Source of the DNA: Deltaproteobacteria bacterium
GTDB lineage: Bacteria; Desulfobacterota; Binatia; UTPRO1
Direction of reading: 5' to 3'
DNA length: 64,000 bases
Assembly: GCA_020852955.1 (NCBI GenBank)
Contig: JADYZW010000016.1
Coordinates: forward strand, 194,801 to 258,800
Part shown: positions 50,938 through 60,080 of the stretch, one piece after another
How the letters are laid out: each line of letters opens with the position of its first letter
Position numbering within the stretch: position 1 is the first letter of the stretch
Translations under genes and position numbers: made by a program
Notes under the pieces: model-generated
What the model was told of the DNA's origin: nothing
Databases searched by the model: none
Seen by the model: only the letters and a program-made list of their open reading frames with translations

Positions 50938-51336
50938 GTGTCCCCGGCCGTGTCGAAGACGGAGCTCCGGACGTTCGGGCTCACGGTGGGCGCCGCGTTC
51001 GCGGCGCTCGGCGGAATCAGCTGGTGGCGCGGCCACGAGCTGCCCCCGCGCGTCCTGTGGACGCTCGGCGCCGCGCTGTTCGTGCCCGGGCTCCTGTTCC
51101 CGGCGGTCCTCGGCCCGGTGCAGCGGGGCTGGATGGCGTTCGCGGCCGTTCTCGGCCACGTCAACACCCGCATCATCCTGACCGTCCTGTACTACCTCGT
51201 GATGACCCCGGTCGGCCTGGTCATGCGCCTCTTCCGCGACCCGCTCGACCGCTCGCTCGGCGACGGCAAGGCGTCGCACTGGATCAAGCGCGAGCCGCGG
51301 CCCGTCGACGTCGCGCGCTACGAGCGGCAGTTCTGA
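50938..51336 (+). CDS. SxtJ-family membrane protein
   Basis: 132 aa counted from the GTG directly after the DUF5989 stop; the GTG at 50950 (VSKTELRTFGLTVG) is more family-like and would give 128 aa. Three hydrophobic segments (about 12-29, 38-60, 78-98: LTVLYYLVMTPVGLVMRLF), then a basic tail with DPLDRSLGDGKASHWIKRE. SxtJ proteins occur in saxitoxin and many unrelated glycan or carbamoylation loci next to DUF5989; no enzymatic role is established. No carbamoyltransferase is present nearby. Confidence 0.85.
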   Translation: MSPAVSKTELRTFGLTVGAAFAALGGISWWRGHELPPRVLWTLGAALFVPGLLFPAVLGPVQRGWMAFAAVLGHVNTRIILTVLYYLVMTPVGLVMRLFRDPLDRSLGDGKASHWIKREPRPVDVARYERQF

Positions 51337-51354
51337 TCGCGCGGCCGCTTTTCC

Positions 51355-51522
51355 GTCCGGGAACGACTCGCCGCCCTCATCCACGCGGGCCTCGAGGCGT
51401 TGATCGCCGCCGAGGCCGCGCGCCGCCTCGCCAAACTCGGCGGCTCGGATACGAGCGCGGCCGCGGGACGCCGCCGCCTCCACGAAGCCGCGACGCGGTT
51501 GCGCCTCTCCTTCGACGCGTAA
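51355..51522 (+). pseudogene. N-terminally truncated VapB-type antitoxin remnant
   Basis: From 51355 the frame reads VRERLAALIHAGLEALIAAE then AARRLAKLGGSD and RRR, followed by a short tail to TAA 51520-51522. The R-L-A-L-I-x-x-G-L-E-A-L-I-A-x-E-A-A-R-R-L-A-x-L-G-G pattern is the C-terminal half of DUF2191 VapB antitoxins. The DNA-binding N-terminus (TTVTLDD-type) is missing, no start codon fits and no VapC follows. Confidence 0.6.
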
Positions 51523-51634
51523 GCCGCGGCAAAGCGCGTACCCCCCCCGCCACGAGGGACGCGCGAGAACCGATGCGCCGGCCCCTCGCGCCACGCCGTA
51601 TCGACCCGCCTCCTCCACCGTGTATCCTCGCCCC

Positions 51635-54298
51635 ATGGACATGGCACCCGGAGAGGACACCGATCCCAAGGAGACGCAGGGCTGGCTCGAGTCGTTCGAC
51701 GCGGTGATCCGCGAGAGCGGGACGGCGCGCGCGCGCCAGCTGCTCGCACACCTGATCGAATACGGCCACCTGCACGGTGTCGCGGCCCCGTTCAGCGCGA
51801 ATACGCCTTACGTGAACACGATCCCGGCGAGCGCGCAGCCGCCCTACCCCGGCGACCGCGAGATCGAGCGGCGGATCAAGAACCTGATCCGCTGGAACGC
51901 GGCGGCGATGGTGGTGCAGGCGAACAAGCACTCGGGCGGGATCGGCGGCCACATCTCGACGTACGCGTCGCTCGCGACGCTCCTCGAGGTCGGGTTCCAT
52001 CATTTCTTCCGCGCCCACACGGCCGAGGCCGCGGGCGACTTCGTCTACTTCCAAGGCCCCGCGGCGCCGGGCGTCTACGCGCGCGCGTTCCTCGAAGGCG
52101 GGCTCCCGGAGGCCCGGCTCGCCAACTTCCGCCGCGAGCTCGCGGCGGGCGGCGGACTCTCGTCGTATCCGCACCCGTGGCTCATGCCGGAATTCTGGGA
52201 GTGGCCGACGGTGTCGCTGGGCCTCGCCGCGATCTCGGCGATCTACCAGGCCCGCTTCGCGCGCTATCTCCACGCGCGCGGCCTCGCCGACACGAGCCGG
52301 AGCCGCATCTGGGCGTTCCTCGGCGACGGCGAGATGGACGAGCCCGAGAGCATGGGCGCGCTCACGCTCGCCGCCCGCGAGCACCTCGACAACCTCGTCT
52401 TCGTCGTGAACTGCAACCTGCAGCGCCTCGACGGTCCCGTGCGGGGCAACGGCAAGATCATCCAGGAGCTGGAGGCGGCGTTCCGCGGGGCCGGCTGGAA
52501 CGTCGTCAAGGTCGTCTGGGGCGACGATTGGGACGACCTGCTCGCGCGCGACATCGACGGCCTCCTCGTGCGCCGCATGGGCGAGGTCGTCGACGGCGAC
52601 TACCAGAAATACACGGTCGAGTCGGGCGCCTACATCCGCGAGCACTTCTTCGGCGTCGACCCGCGGCTGGCGGCGCTCGTCGCGAGCCTCACCGACGCGA
52701 AGTTGAAGCGGATGCGGCGCGGCGGCCACGACCCCGAGAAGGTCCACGCCGCGTACGCGGCCGCGGCCGCGCATCGCGGCGAGCCGACCGTGATCCTCGC
52801 CAAGACGATCAAGGGCTACGCGCTCGGCGCGACGGCGGAGGGACGCAACATCGCGCACCAGGCGAAGAAGCTCTCCGGAACGGAGCTCCGGGAGTTCCGC
52901 GACCGCCTCGGCATCCCGATCGGCGATGCCGACCTCGAGGGCATGCCGTTCTACCGCCCGCCCGACGACGCCGAGGAGATCGCGTACCTCCGCGAGCGGC
53001 GCGCCGCGCTCGGTGGTCCGGTGCCGCGGCGGCACGTCCGCGCCGAGCCGCTCGCCCAGCTCCCGGAGGATCTGCTCGTCGAGTTCCGCGCCGGGGGCGA
53101 CCGTGAGGTCGCGACCACCCAGGTGCTCGTCAGCATGCTGCGCACGTTGATGAACCACCCGACGCTCGGTCGGCTGATCGTCCCGATCGTGCCGGACGAG
53201 GCGCGCACCTTCGGCATGGACGCGCTCTTCCGGAAGTTCGGCATCTACTCGCAGGCCGGGCAGCGCTACGAGCCGGTGGACTCGGACGTCGTCGCCTACT
53301 ACCGCGAGGCGACCGACGGTCAGCTCCTCGAGGAGGGCATCACCGAGGCCGGCGCCATGGCGTCGTTCACCGCCGCGGGCACCGCCTACGGCGCCCACGG
53401 CGTGAACGCGATCCCGTTCTTCTTCTTCTACTCGATGTTCGGCTTCCAGCGGATCGGCGACCTCATCTGGGCGCACGCCGACGCGCGCGGCAAGGGCTTC
53501 CTCGTCGGCTGCACGGCGGGCCGGACGACGCTCGCGGGCGAGGGGCTGCAGCACCAGGACGGCCACAGCCATCTCCTCGCGAGCACCGTGCCGACCGTGC
53601 GCGCCTACGATCCCGCCTACGCCTACGAGCTCGCCGTGATCGTCGCCGACGGCATCCGGCGCATGTACGGCGCCCGCGAGCACGCGTTCTACTACCTGAC
53701 GGCGATGAACGAGGTGTACCTCCAGCCGCCGATGCCCGAGGGCGCCGAGGTCGGGATCGTCAAGGGGCTCTACAAGGTGCGCCCCGCCGCGGACCCGGCG
53801 CTCGGGCCGCGCCTCCATCTCTTCGGAAGCGGAGCGATCCTGCGCGAGGCGCTGCGCGCCCAGGAGCTCCTCGCCGCGCGCGGCGTCGCCGCCGACGTGT
53901 GGAGCGTCACGAGCTACTCCGAGCTCCGGCGCGATGCGCTCTCGTGCGAGCGGTGGAACCGGCTGCACCCCGGCGACCCGCCGATCACGTCGTGGCTTGA
54001 GCGCGCGCTCGGCTCCGAGCCCTGGCCGATCGTCGCCGCGACCGACTACGTGAAGGCGGTCGCCGACCAGATCACGCCGTTCGTTCCCGCCGGCCTGCGC
54101 GCGCTCGGCACCGACGGCTTCGGCCGGAGCGAGACCCGCGAGGCGCTCCGGCGCTTCTTCGAGGTCGACGCCGAGAGCGTCTGCGTCGCCGCCCTCGCCG
54201 AGCTCGTCCGCCGAGGCCGGATCGAAGCGTCCCGGCTCCGGGAAGCGATCGCCGCCTTCGGCATCGCGACCGACGGCGCCGACCCGTCGACTCTCTGA
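51635..54298 (+). CDS. aceE: Pyruvate dehydrogenase E1 component, homodimeric type
   Basis: 887 aa, standard AceE length, from ATG 51635. Early NTIPASAQPPYPGDREIERRIKNLIRWNAAAMVVQANK with GGIGGHISTYAS, then the thiamin-pyrophosphate motif GDGEMDEPES (about 230) ending in NCN, a central VPDEARTFGMDALFRKFGIYSQ and HQDGHSHLLASTVPTVRAYDPAYAYE in the pyrimidine domain, and SYSELRRDALSCERWNRLHP near the C-terminus. It decarboxylates pyruvate and acetylates the lipoyl E2. No E2 or E3 gene lies in the window and it stands between unrelated genes, so the partners must be elsewhere. No clear ribosome site. Confidence 0.95.
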   Translation: MDMAPGEDTDPKETQGWLESFDAVIRESGTARARQLLAHLIEYGHLHGVAAPFSANTPYVNTIPASAQPPYPGDREIERRIKNLIRWNAAAMVVQANKHSGGIGGHISTYASLATLLEVGFHHFFRAHTAEAAGDFVYFQGPAAPGVYARAFLEGGLPEARLANFRRELAAGGGLSSYPHPWLMPEFWEWPTVSLGLAAISAIYQARFARYLHARGLADTSRSRIWAFLGDGEMDEPESMGALTLAAREHLDNLVFVVNCNLQRLDGPVRGNGKIIQELEAAFRGAGWNVVKVVWGDDWDDLLARDIDGLLVRRMGEVVDGDYQKYTVESGAYIREHFFGVDPRLAALVASLTDAKLKRMRRGGHDPEKVHAAYAAAAAHRGEPTVILAKTIKGYALGATAEGRNIAHQAKKLSGTELREFRDRLGIPIGDADLEGMPFYRPPDDAEEIAYLRERRAALGGPVPRRHVRAEPLAQLPEDLLVEFRAGGDREVATTQVLVSMLRTLMNHPTLGRLIVPIVPDEARTFGMDALFRKFGIYSQAGQRYEPVDSDVVAYYREATDGQLLEEGITEAGAMASFTAAGTAYGAHGVNAIPFFFFYSMFGFQRIGDLIWAHADARGKGFLVGCTAGRTTLAGEGLQHQDGHSHLLASTVPTVRAYDPAYAYELAVIVADGIRRMYGAREHAFYYLTAMNEVYLQPPMPEGAEVGIVKGLYKVRPAADPALGPRLHLFGSGAILREALRAQELLAARGVAADVWSVTSYSELRRDALSCERWNRLHPGDPPITSWLERALGSEPWPIVAATDYVKAVADQITPFVPAGLRALGTDGFGRSETREALRRFFEVDAESVCVAALAELVRRGRIEASRLREAIAAFGIATDGADPSTL

Positions 54299-54322
54299 GA
54301 CTCGCGTCGCGTTCCGGCTCCG

Positions 54323-55420
54323 CTACGGGACGGGATCGAGCGCGCGCAGGTAGACCGCCTCCACCGCCGCGGCGGCGCGCTCCCAGGAGAACTCGGTCGC
54401 CCGCAGGAGGCCGAGGGCGCGGTGCGCGGCGGCGGTCGCGGGCGTCCCGACCACGGCGACGAGCGCCTGCGCCAGCGCCGCTTCCGTGGGCTCGTCGATC
54501 AGGAGCGCGGCATCGCCCGTGACCTCGGGCACGGCGCTCCGGCGGAGCGCGATCACCGGGCATCCGCACGCCATCGCCTCCACGAGCGTCAGGCCGAACC
54601 CCTCGTAGAGCGACGGGTTCACCAGCGCGGCGGCGCTGCCGTAGAAGAGCGGCAGCTCGGCGTCGGCGAGCGGACCGATGAGCCGCACCCGCTCGCGCGG
54701 GAGATCGGGCCGATACCCCGGCCGGATGCGGCCGGCGAGCACGAGCTCGGCGCCGGGCAGCGCCGGGGCGGCGCGCATGAAGGCGGCCGCCAGGAGCTCG
54801 ACGTTCTTCCGCGGCTGCAGCGTGCCGAGGTAGGCGATCAACGGGCCGTCGCCGAGGCCGTGGCGCGCGCGGAACGCGCCGAGCGCGGCCGCGTCGTTCA
54901 CCGGGCGGAAGCGCGGGCTCACGCCGTTCGGCGCCACCTGCACCTTGCCGGCGACGCGGGGAAAGCGGACGCGCAGGTCGGACGCCGAGTGCTCGGACAC
55001 GGTGAGCACGACCCGCGCGACGCGGACGGCGTGCGGCGTCTCGACGCGCAGGTGCCAGCGCTGGGCGAGCGCAAAGGTCTCCGGGTGGTGGTACACGGCG
55101 AGGTCGTGGATCGTCACGACCGACGGACACGGACAGCGCACCGGCACGGCGTTCTTGGTGCCGTGGTAGAGGTCGGCGCCGACCCGGCGAAGCGTGCGCG
55201 GCACGCGCGCGTGGTCCCAGAGCGGCTGCGCCCACGGCGTGCGAAGCCGCAGGTGCTCGACGGCGACCGGGATGCCGTCGAACGCCTCCGGTCCGTCGGT
55301 GAGCACGACGTACTCGACGCCGGGCGTGCGCCGTTCGGCGAGCGCGCGGACGAGCTCGATGGCGTAGGTCGCGGGTCCGCCGAGCGTCCGGACGACCGCG
55401 CCGATCGCGACGCGCCTCAC
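54323..55420 (-). CDS. Family 4 glycosyltransferase
   Basis: 365 aa from GTG 55420, which overlaps the stop of the GT2 upstream (GTGA). GGPATYAIELVRAL acceptor loop, DLYHGTKNAVPV, TIHDLAVYHHPETF, VSEHSASDLRVRFP, VAPNGVSPRFRP, IAYLGTLQPRKNVELLAAAF and SLYEGFGLTLVEAMACGCPVIA (GT4 EX7E region). This subgroup is mannosyl- or glucosyl-transferase-like from surface-polysaccharide clusters. Last gene of a four-glycosyltransferase minus operon starting at 58580. It is convergent with aceE, 24 bp apart with no obvious terminator. Confidence 0.88.
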   Translation of the reverse strand: MRRVAIGAVVRTLGGPATYAIELVRALAERRTPGVEYVVLTDGPEAFDGIPVAVEHLRLRTPWAQPLWDHARVPRTLRRVGADLYHGTKNAVPVRCPCPSVVTIHDLAVYHHPETFALAQRWHLRVETPHAVRVARVVLTVSEHSASDLRVRFPRVAGKVQVAPNGVSPRFRPVNDAAALGAFRARHGLGDGPLIAYLGTLQPRKNVELLAAAFMRAAPALPGAELVLAGRIRPGYRPDLPRERVRLIGPLADAELPLFYGSAAALVNPSLYEGFGLTLVEAMACGCPVIALRRSAVPEVTGDAALLIDEPTEAALAQALVAVVGTPATAAAHRALGLLRATEFSWERAAAAVEAVYLRALDPVP

Positions 55421-56358
55421 GCGCTCCCCGGCGCCGGCGCGGCGAGGAGGGGCGGCGGACCGCCGCGGGCGCGCAGGCCGTCCGCGACCCCGCGCGCGAG
55501 CGCGGGGACGACGCGTACCGCCTCGCCGCGGAGCGCGTAGGCGACCGCGCTCGCCGCGAGCAGCGCCGCGTAGGTCGGCGCGAACAGGCACCACGCGAAG
55601 ACGCCGCCGTGGCGGCGGACGAGGAGCGGGAGGTTCCGCGCCTTCAGGTAGGCGGCGAGCGGCGTGAAGCCGCCCACGAAGCCGCGGAAGCCGGCGTGCC
55701 GCACGGTCGTCGCCGGCGCCACGACCACCCGCACGCCGGCCGCGCGCGCGCGCAGGCAGTAATCGACCTCCTCGTAGTAGGCGAAGAAGCTCTCCTCGAG
55801 CCCGCCGATCCGCTCGAAGCAGGCGCGGGTCACGAGGAATGCGACGCCGAGGACGCTCGGCACCTCGACGGGCGCCGTGCCCGCGCCGCGGACGCGGAGC
55901 CACGTCCGCGGCAGGCAGACGAGCGGCAGCCACACGCGCTCGCCGCGCGACACCTCGCGTCCGCTCGCGGCATCGACGACCCGCGGCGCGACGATGCCGG
56001 CCCGCGGGTCGCGCGCGACCACCGCCCCGAGCGTCGCGAGGAGATCCGCCGCGACCTCCGCGTCGTCGTTCAGCACGAGGACCGCGGCCGCGCCGCGCGC
56101 GAAGGCCGCCGCGAGCCCGACGTTCACCGCGCCCGCGAAGCCCCGGTTCTCGGGGAGCGCGATCATTTCGACGTCCGCCCGGCCCGCGAGCGCCGTGGCG
56201 AGCGCGTCGCGCTCCGCCGGCCGCGAACCGTTGTCGACCACGAACGTGCGCACCGGCCCCCCGGCCTCGAGCCGGGCGACCGACGCGACGGCCGCGGCCG
56301 CCGCCGTCGCGCGGTTCCACGTCGGCATGACGACGCCGATCGGCGCGGGCTCCGCCAT
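55417..56358 (-). CDS. Family 2 glycosyltransferase, rhamnosyltransferase-like
   Basis: 313 aa. GVVMPTWNRATAAAAAVASVARL, FVVDNGSRPAERDAL, ENRGFAGAVNVGLAAAF, VLVLNDDAEVA (metal site), FLVTRACFERIGGLEESFFAYYEEVDYCLRARAAG and VRHAGFRGFVG, the WbbL/GT2 arrangement also seen at 13330. The hydrophobic C-terminal helix FAPTYAALLAASAVAYALRG suggests membrane association. Its stop overlaps the GTG of the GT4 gene downstream; only 3 bp separate it from the GT4 upstream. The sugar is not defined. Confidence 0.86.
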   Translation of the reverse strand: MAEPAPIGVVMPTWNRATAAAAAVASVARLEAGGPVRTFVVDNGSRPAERDALATALAGRADVEMIALPENRGFAGAVNVGLAAAFARGAAAVLVLNDDAEVAADLLATLGAVVARDPRAGIVAPRVVDAASGREVSRGERVWLPLVCLPRTWLRVRGAGTAPVEVPSVLGVAFLVTRACFERIGGLEESFFAYYEEVDYCLRARAAGVRVVVAPATTVRHAGFRGFVGGFTPLAAYLKARNLPLLVRRHGGVFAWCLFAPTYAALLAASAVAYALRGEAVRVVPALARGVADGLRARGGPPPLLAAPAPGSA

Positions 56359-56361
56359 GCC

Positions 56362-57561
56362 TCAGGCGACCGGCGCGCCGGCAAGCGCGGTCGCGAGGGG
56401 CGCCGCGTCCCCCGCGGCGAGGCGCGCGCCGAGATCGGGAAACGCGGTCGCGAGCACCGTGCCGAGACGCACGCCCTGCGCGCCCGCATCGAGGTGCTCG
56501 GCGAGTAGCCGGGCCGCGGCGGCGCCGACGCGCGGCGCGAGGTCCGGCGTGTCGCGTAGCCGCCGCAGCATGGCGGCGAGCGCTCCGCCGTCGCCGGCTC
56601 GCACCGTCAGCACGTCCTCGCCCGGGGTGAAGACCTCGCGGAGCGCCGGCGAGTCGGCGGTCACTACGGCGCGCCCGCACGCCGCCGCCTGGTACACCTT
56701 GGTCGGGATGACCATGCGCGCCTTGCTCGTCGTCCCGAAGATGCCGAGCGCCACGTCGCACCCGGCGAGCCGCGTCGGCAGCTCCTCGTACGCGACCCAG
56801 TCGACGAGCTCGAGCGCGGCGGCCCCGCGCGCGGCGGCGGCGCGCATCGTCGCCTCGCGCTCCGGACCGGTGCCGATCATCGTGATCGCCACGCCGCCCT
56901 CGCGCCCGAGTCGGGCCGCCGCCTCGACGATCACCCGGGTGCCGTGCAGCGGCACGTACTGCCCGTAGAAGAGGACGCGCAGCGGCTCGCCGGGGCCGCG
57001 TACGCGCGCCGGAGTCGGTCGGAAGGCCGGCTCGGCGCCGAGGTAGAGCGTCGCCGTGCGCGCGCGGGCCGTGAGCCGCGCCGCGATCCACGTCCGGTGC
57101 GTCTCGGTGTCCGTGAGGACGAGATCCGGCCGCTCGAGCGTCCAGCGGTCGAGGCAGCGCGCCGCCAGGCTCCTCACGCCGCCGCGCCGGTACACGCGGC
57201 GGTCGTCGACCAGGGTCTCCGTGAGGGTGACGAGCGGCGCGAAGACCAGGCGCGCCCGCCGTCCGGCGACGAGGCGCGCCAGGAGCACGTCGAGCTGCCC
57301 GTTGAATCCCGTCACCACGAGGTCGGGCGGTGGCAGGGCGCGAAAGCGGCGGCGCAGGCGCGCGGCGGCGCCGACGTACGCGAGTCCGAGACGGGCCAGG
57401 CTTCGCGCTCCGAAGAAGCCGGCGTGCTTGTCGCGCGTCCGCTCCCAGAGCGGCTCATGGCACACGTCGACGGCGATGCCCGCCGCCCGGAAGGCGGCGG
57501 CGAGCAGGCGGTTGGCGGGGTGCGCGGCGCTGTAGGTTCCGAACAGAACGGCGCGGATCAT
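56362..57561 (-). CDS. Glycosyltransferase, GT4-like (GT-B fold)
   Basis: 399 aa from ATG 57561 (ATGA overlap with the GT2 upstream). VLFGTYSAAHPANRLLAAAF, VTGFNGQLDVLLARLVAGRR, TDTETHRTWIAARL, VLFYGQYVPLHGTRVIVEAAARL, MIGTGPEREATM, and GIFGTTSKARMVIPTKVYQAAACGRAVVTADSPALREVF. The last motif is a GT4 nucleotide-sugar pocket, but the usual EX7E is altered to a TSKARMVIPTK form, as in glycosyltransferases that bind a conserved Lys. Substrate unknown; part of the four-gene glycosyltransferase operon. Confidence 0.8.
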   Translation of the reverse strand: MIRAVLFGTYSAAHPANRLLAAAFRAAGIAVDVCHEPLWERTRDKHAGFFGARSLARLGLAYVGAAARLRRRFRALPPPDLVVTGFNGQLDVLLARLVAGRRARLVFAPLVTLTETLVDDRRVYRRGGVRSLAARCLDRWTLERPDLVLTDTETHRTWIAARLTARARTATLYLGAEPAFRPTPARVRGPGEPLRVLFYGQYVPLHGTRVIVEAAARLGREGGVAITMIGTGPEREATMRAAAARGAAALELVDWVAYEELPTRLAGCDVALGIFGTTSKARMVIPTKVYQAAACGRAVVTADSPALREVFTPGEDVLTVRAGDGGALAAMLRRLRDTPDLAPRVGAAAARLLAEHLDAGAQGVRLGTVLATAFPDLGARLAAGDAAPLATALAGAPVA

Positions 57562-58580
57562 CGCGGCCGTCGGTCCGCGACGCGGCGCGGCGCCGCCTCG
57601 TCCTCGCGCGGCGGCGCGCCGCGCGCCTCGGGACCGCTGCCGGCCCGCAGCTCGAGCCGGCGCATGCGCAGCAGGATCTCCTCGGAGAGCTGCCGATTGC
57701 GACCGACGAGGTCGGCGAGCACGCCGAAGAGCCAGGTGACCGCGCCGATCATCAACAGCGCGCCCGCGAGGATCAGCGACTGGATGTGTCCGGCGCCGCC
57801 GTCGCTGACGTAGTTGTACAGGAAGCGGATGCCGATCAGGGTCGAGGCCGCGATCAGCACGCCGCCCATCAGGAAGAAGAACTTGAACGGTTCGTAGAAG
57901 GCGTACATGCGGAGCAGCGTCGCGACCGAGCGCCGGATGTAGTGCGACGCGCCCGAGAAGAGCCGCGACGGCCGCTCGGTCGGACGCGCGCGCACCGGCA
58001 CGTGCGTCACCGCGATCTGCTTCTTCCCCGCCTGGATGATGGTCTCGAGGGTGTACGTGAAGTCGGAGAGGACGTTGATCTTGAGCGCCGCGGCCCGGCT
58101 GACCGCCCGGAAGCCGCTCGTCGCGTCGGGGATCGTGGTGCTGGAGAGCTGCCGCACCGCCCAGCTGCCGAGCCCCTGGAGCGCGCGCTTGGCGACGCTG
58201 AAGTGCGCCAGGCGCGAGGGGTCGCGATCTCCGACTACCATGTCGGCCTCGCCGCGCAGGATCGGTTGCACCAGCGCCTCGATGTCGCGGGCGTCGTACT
58301 GGTCGTCGGCGTCGGTGTTCACGATGACGTCGGCGCCGCGCTGGAGGGCGTGGTCGAGCCCGGCCGCGAAGGCGCGCGCGAGCCCCTGGTGATTCGGAAA
58401 GCGCACGACCTCGTGGACGCCGTGGGCGCGCGCGACGTCCGCGGTCGCGTCGCGGCTGCCGTCGTCGATCACGAGCACCTCGACCTCGTCGAACCCGCGG
58501 ACCTGGCGCGGCAGCGCGGCGAGCGTCCGCGGGAGCGTCTCCTCCTCGTCCAGGCACGGGATCTGGATCACCAGCTTCAT
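57558..58580 (-). CDS. GT2 polyprenyl-phosphate glycosyltransferase with C-terminal helices
   Basis: 340 aa. LVIQIPCLDEEETLPRTLAAL, VLVIDDGSRDATADVA, NHQGLARAFAAGLDHAL, VNTDADDQYDARDIEALV (metal site), GDRDPSRLAHFSVAKRALQ and IPDATSGFRAVSR. Two membrane helices follow (about 235-255 FFFLMGGVLIAASTLIGI, 272-294 LILAGALLMIGAVTWLFGVL) and a basic tail. This is the GtrB/DPM-with-membrane-anchor type that loads sugars on undecaprenyl phosphate. It heads the operon. The 165-bp gap to the HAD gene stop (58581-58745) must contain its promoter, though no clear boxes were found. Confidence 0.87.
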   Translation of the reverse strand: MKLVIQIPCLDEEETLPRTLAALPRQVRGFDEVEVLVIDDGSRDATADVARAHGVHEVVRFPNHQGLARAFAAGLDHALQRGADVIVNTDADDQYDARDIEALVQPILRGEADMVVGDRDPSRLAHFSVAKRALQGLGSWAVRQLSSTTIPDATSGFRAVSRAAALKINVLSDFTYTLETIIQAGKKQIAVTHVPVRARPTERPSRLFSGASHYIRRSVATLLRMYAFYEPFKFFFLMGGVLIAASTLIGIRFLYNYVSDGGAGHIQSLILAGALLMIGAVTWLFGVLADLVGRNRQLSEEILLRMRRLELRAGSGPEARGAPPREDEAAPRRVADRRPR

Positions 58581-58745
58581 GGTCGCCCCTGCGAGCGTGA
58601 CACAGCGTCCGCGGGAGTGTCAAAGCCCGATTTTTCGCTGGGATACAGCGTGGCGAGCCCGGACGACTCCGCGATCGACGGGATGCGGATCACGCCCCTG
58701 CCCGAGGCCCCGCCCGCGATGCCGGCGCTCCTCGCACGAGCGGTC

Positions 58746-59450
58746 TCACACCGCGGACGTCCAGAGTTCGAGGAGCGCGGGCAGGACGGTGAGGTCCTCC
58801 ACGACCCAGGCGGCGCCCGCCTGGAAGAGACGTTCCTCGCTGCCCTCGCCGCCGAGGACGCCGACGGTCAGGATGTCCGCCGCACGGGCGGCACGCATGT
58901 CGTTCGGGCTGTCGCCGACGCCGAGCGCGCTCGCGGCGTCGACGCCGAGCCGGCGCAGCGCCTCGCGGTGCATGTCGGGCGCCGGCTTCGGCGGGAAGAG
59001 CGGGGAGCGGCCGAGCACTGCGCCGAAGCGATCGGCGGCTCCGAGGCGCGCGAGCGCGGCCCGGATCGGCGCCTCGCCGTTGGCGCTCACGATGCCGAGG
59101 GCGATGTCACGATCGGCCGCGAGTTCGAGCAGCGCGGCGGCGCCGCGCAGCCAGTCGGCCCGCGCGGCGCCCGTGTGCTCGTGATGCTCGAGGATCGCGA
59201 GCGCCCGATCGCGGATGCCGTCGGCATGCACGCGGGAGGCGCGTGCGGCGAGCGCCTCGTCGAGCGCGACGAAGAGCCCGAACGCGTAGCTCCGCCGCGT
59301 CACGCGCTCCGGGTCGAGGCCCTCGGCGCGATAGAGCTCCATCACGTCGCTCCGCGCCGCCGCCCAATCGACCCAGCGGCCGAAATCCGTGAGGGTGTGG
59401 TCGAAGTCGAAAAGGATCGCGCGGAGCGCGCGCGGCGCGGGCGCGCTCAC
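58746..59450 (-). CDS. HAD-superfamily hydrolase
   Basis: 234 aa from GTG 59450 (GTGA overlap with the winged-helix gene). Nucleophile motif FDFDHTLTDFGRWVDW, motif II IALGIVSANGE, Lys in PLFPPKPAPD, motif IV GVGDSPNDMRAARAADI. The cap between motifs I and II is helical, of subfamily IA type. It dephosphorylates a small phosphorylated metabolite such as a sugar phosphate or phosphoglycolate; specificity cannot be read. Last of an operon starting at 61309. Confidence 0.87.
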   Translation of the reverse strand: MSAPAPRALRAILFDFDHTLTDFGRWVDWAAARSDVMELYRAEGLDPERVTRRSYAFGLFVALDEALAARASRVHADGIRDRALAILEHHEHTGAARADWLRGAAALLELAADRDIALGIVSANGEAPIRAALARLGAADRFGAVLGRSPLFPPKPAPDMHREALRRLGVDAASALGVGDSPNDMRAARAADILTVGVLGGEGSEERLFQAGAAWVVEDLTVLPALLELWTSAV

Positions 59451-60046
59451 GCGCCGCGGCTCCGTCCGAGCGTCACGAGCAGGTCCTCGTGGAGCTCGAA
59501 CCAGATCTGGTGCAGCGAGTCGACGCGCGGGCTGGCGACGAAGCGCAGATCGCCGGTCGCGATCGCGGCCGCGGCGTCGGCGATGCGCCGTGGATACGGC
59601 GCGAGACGCGGCGCCACCGCCGCGAGCGCGGCCGCGACGCCGCCGACCGCCGCCGCGGCCGCCATCACCGCGGACTGCGCCGCGGGCTTGGCGGCGTCCG
59701 CGGCGAGCTGCCACGCGGTGATCGCCTCCTTGAGCCCGCGATCCGCGGCCGGGAAGCGCGTGTCGTAGAGCGCGACGAGCGCGCCGCGGTCGATCGGCTC
59801 CTCGGCAACGATGCGGGCGAGCAGGGCCCGCCCGTCGTCGGAGAGCGTCACGAGCGGCGCCGGGACGGCGCGCGGCGGCGTGCCGGGCGCGGGCGCGACC
59901 GGAACCGTCGCGCCGCGCGCCGCGAGCGCCGCGAGCAGCGCGTCCGCCGCGGCCGGGTCGCACCCGACCGCGCGTGCGACCCGCGCCGCGTCGCCGCGGC
60001 CATGCACGCGGAGGGCCATCAGCACCGCGAGATCCGAGGTCGCCAT
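59447..60046 (-). CDS. Winged-helix-like protein with uncharacterised C-terminal helical domain
   Basis: 199 aa. Residues 1-75 fit a winged-helix (VLMALRVHGRGDAARVARAVGCD, DALLAALAARGA, LVTLSDDGRALLARI). The C-terminal part has FPAADRGLKEAITAWQLAADAA and ends in SPRVDSLHQIWFELHEDLLVTLGRSR. I associate this ending with uncharacterised proteins, common in actinobacteria, that pair a helix-turn-helix with this domain. DNA binding is likely but neither target nor ligand is known. It lies between the acyltransferase and HAD genes of the same operon. Confidence 0.65.
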   Translation of the reverse strand: MATSDLAVLMALRVHGRGDAARVARAVGCDPAAADALLAALAARGATVPVAPAPGTPPRAVPAPLVTLSDDGRALLARIVAEEPIDRGALVALYDTRFPAADRGLKEAITAWQLAADAAKPAAQSAVMAAAAAVGGVAAALAAVAPRLAPYPRRIADAAAAIATGDLRFVASPRVDSLHQIWFELHEDLLVTLGRSRGA

Positions 60047-60080
60047 CCGCGGGCCGTTGTCCCGTCGGCGCTCGGGTCTG

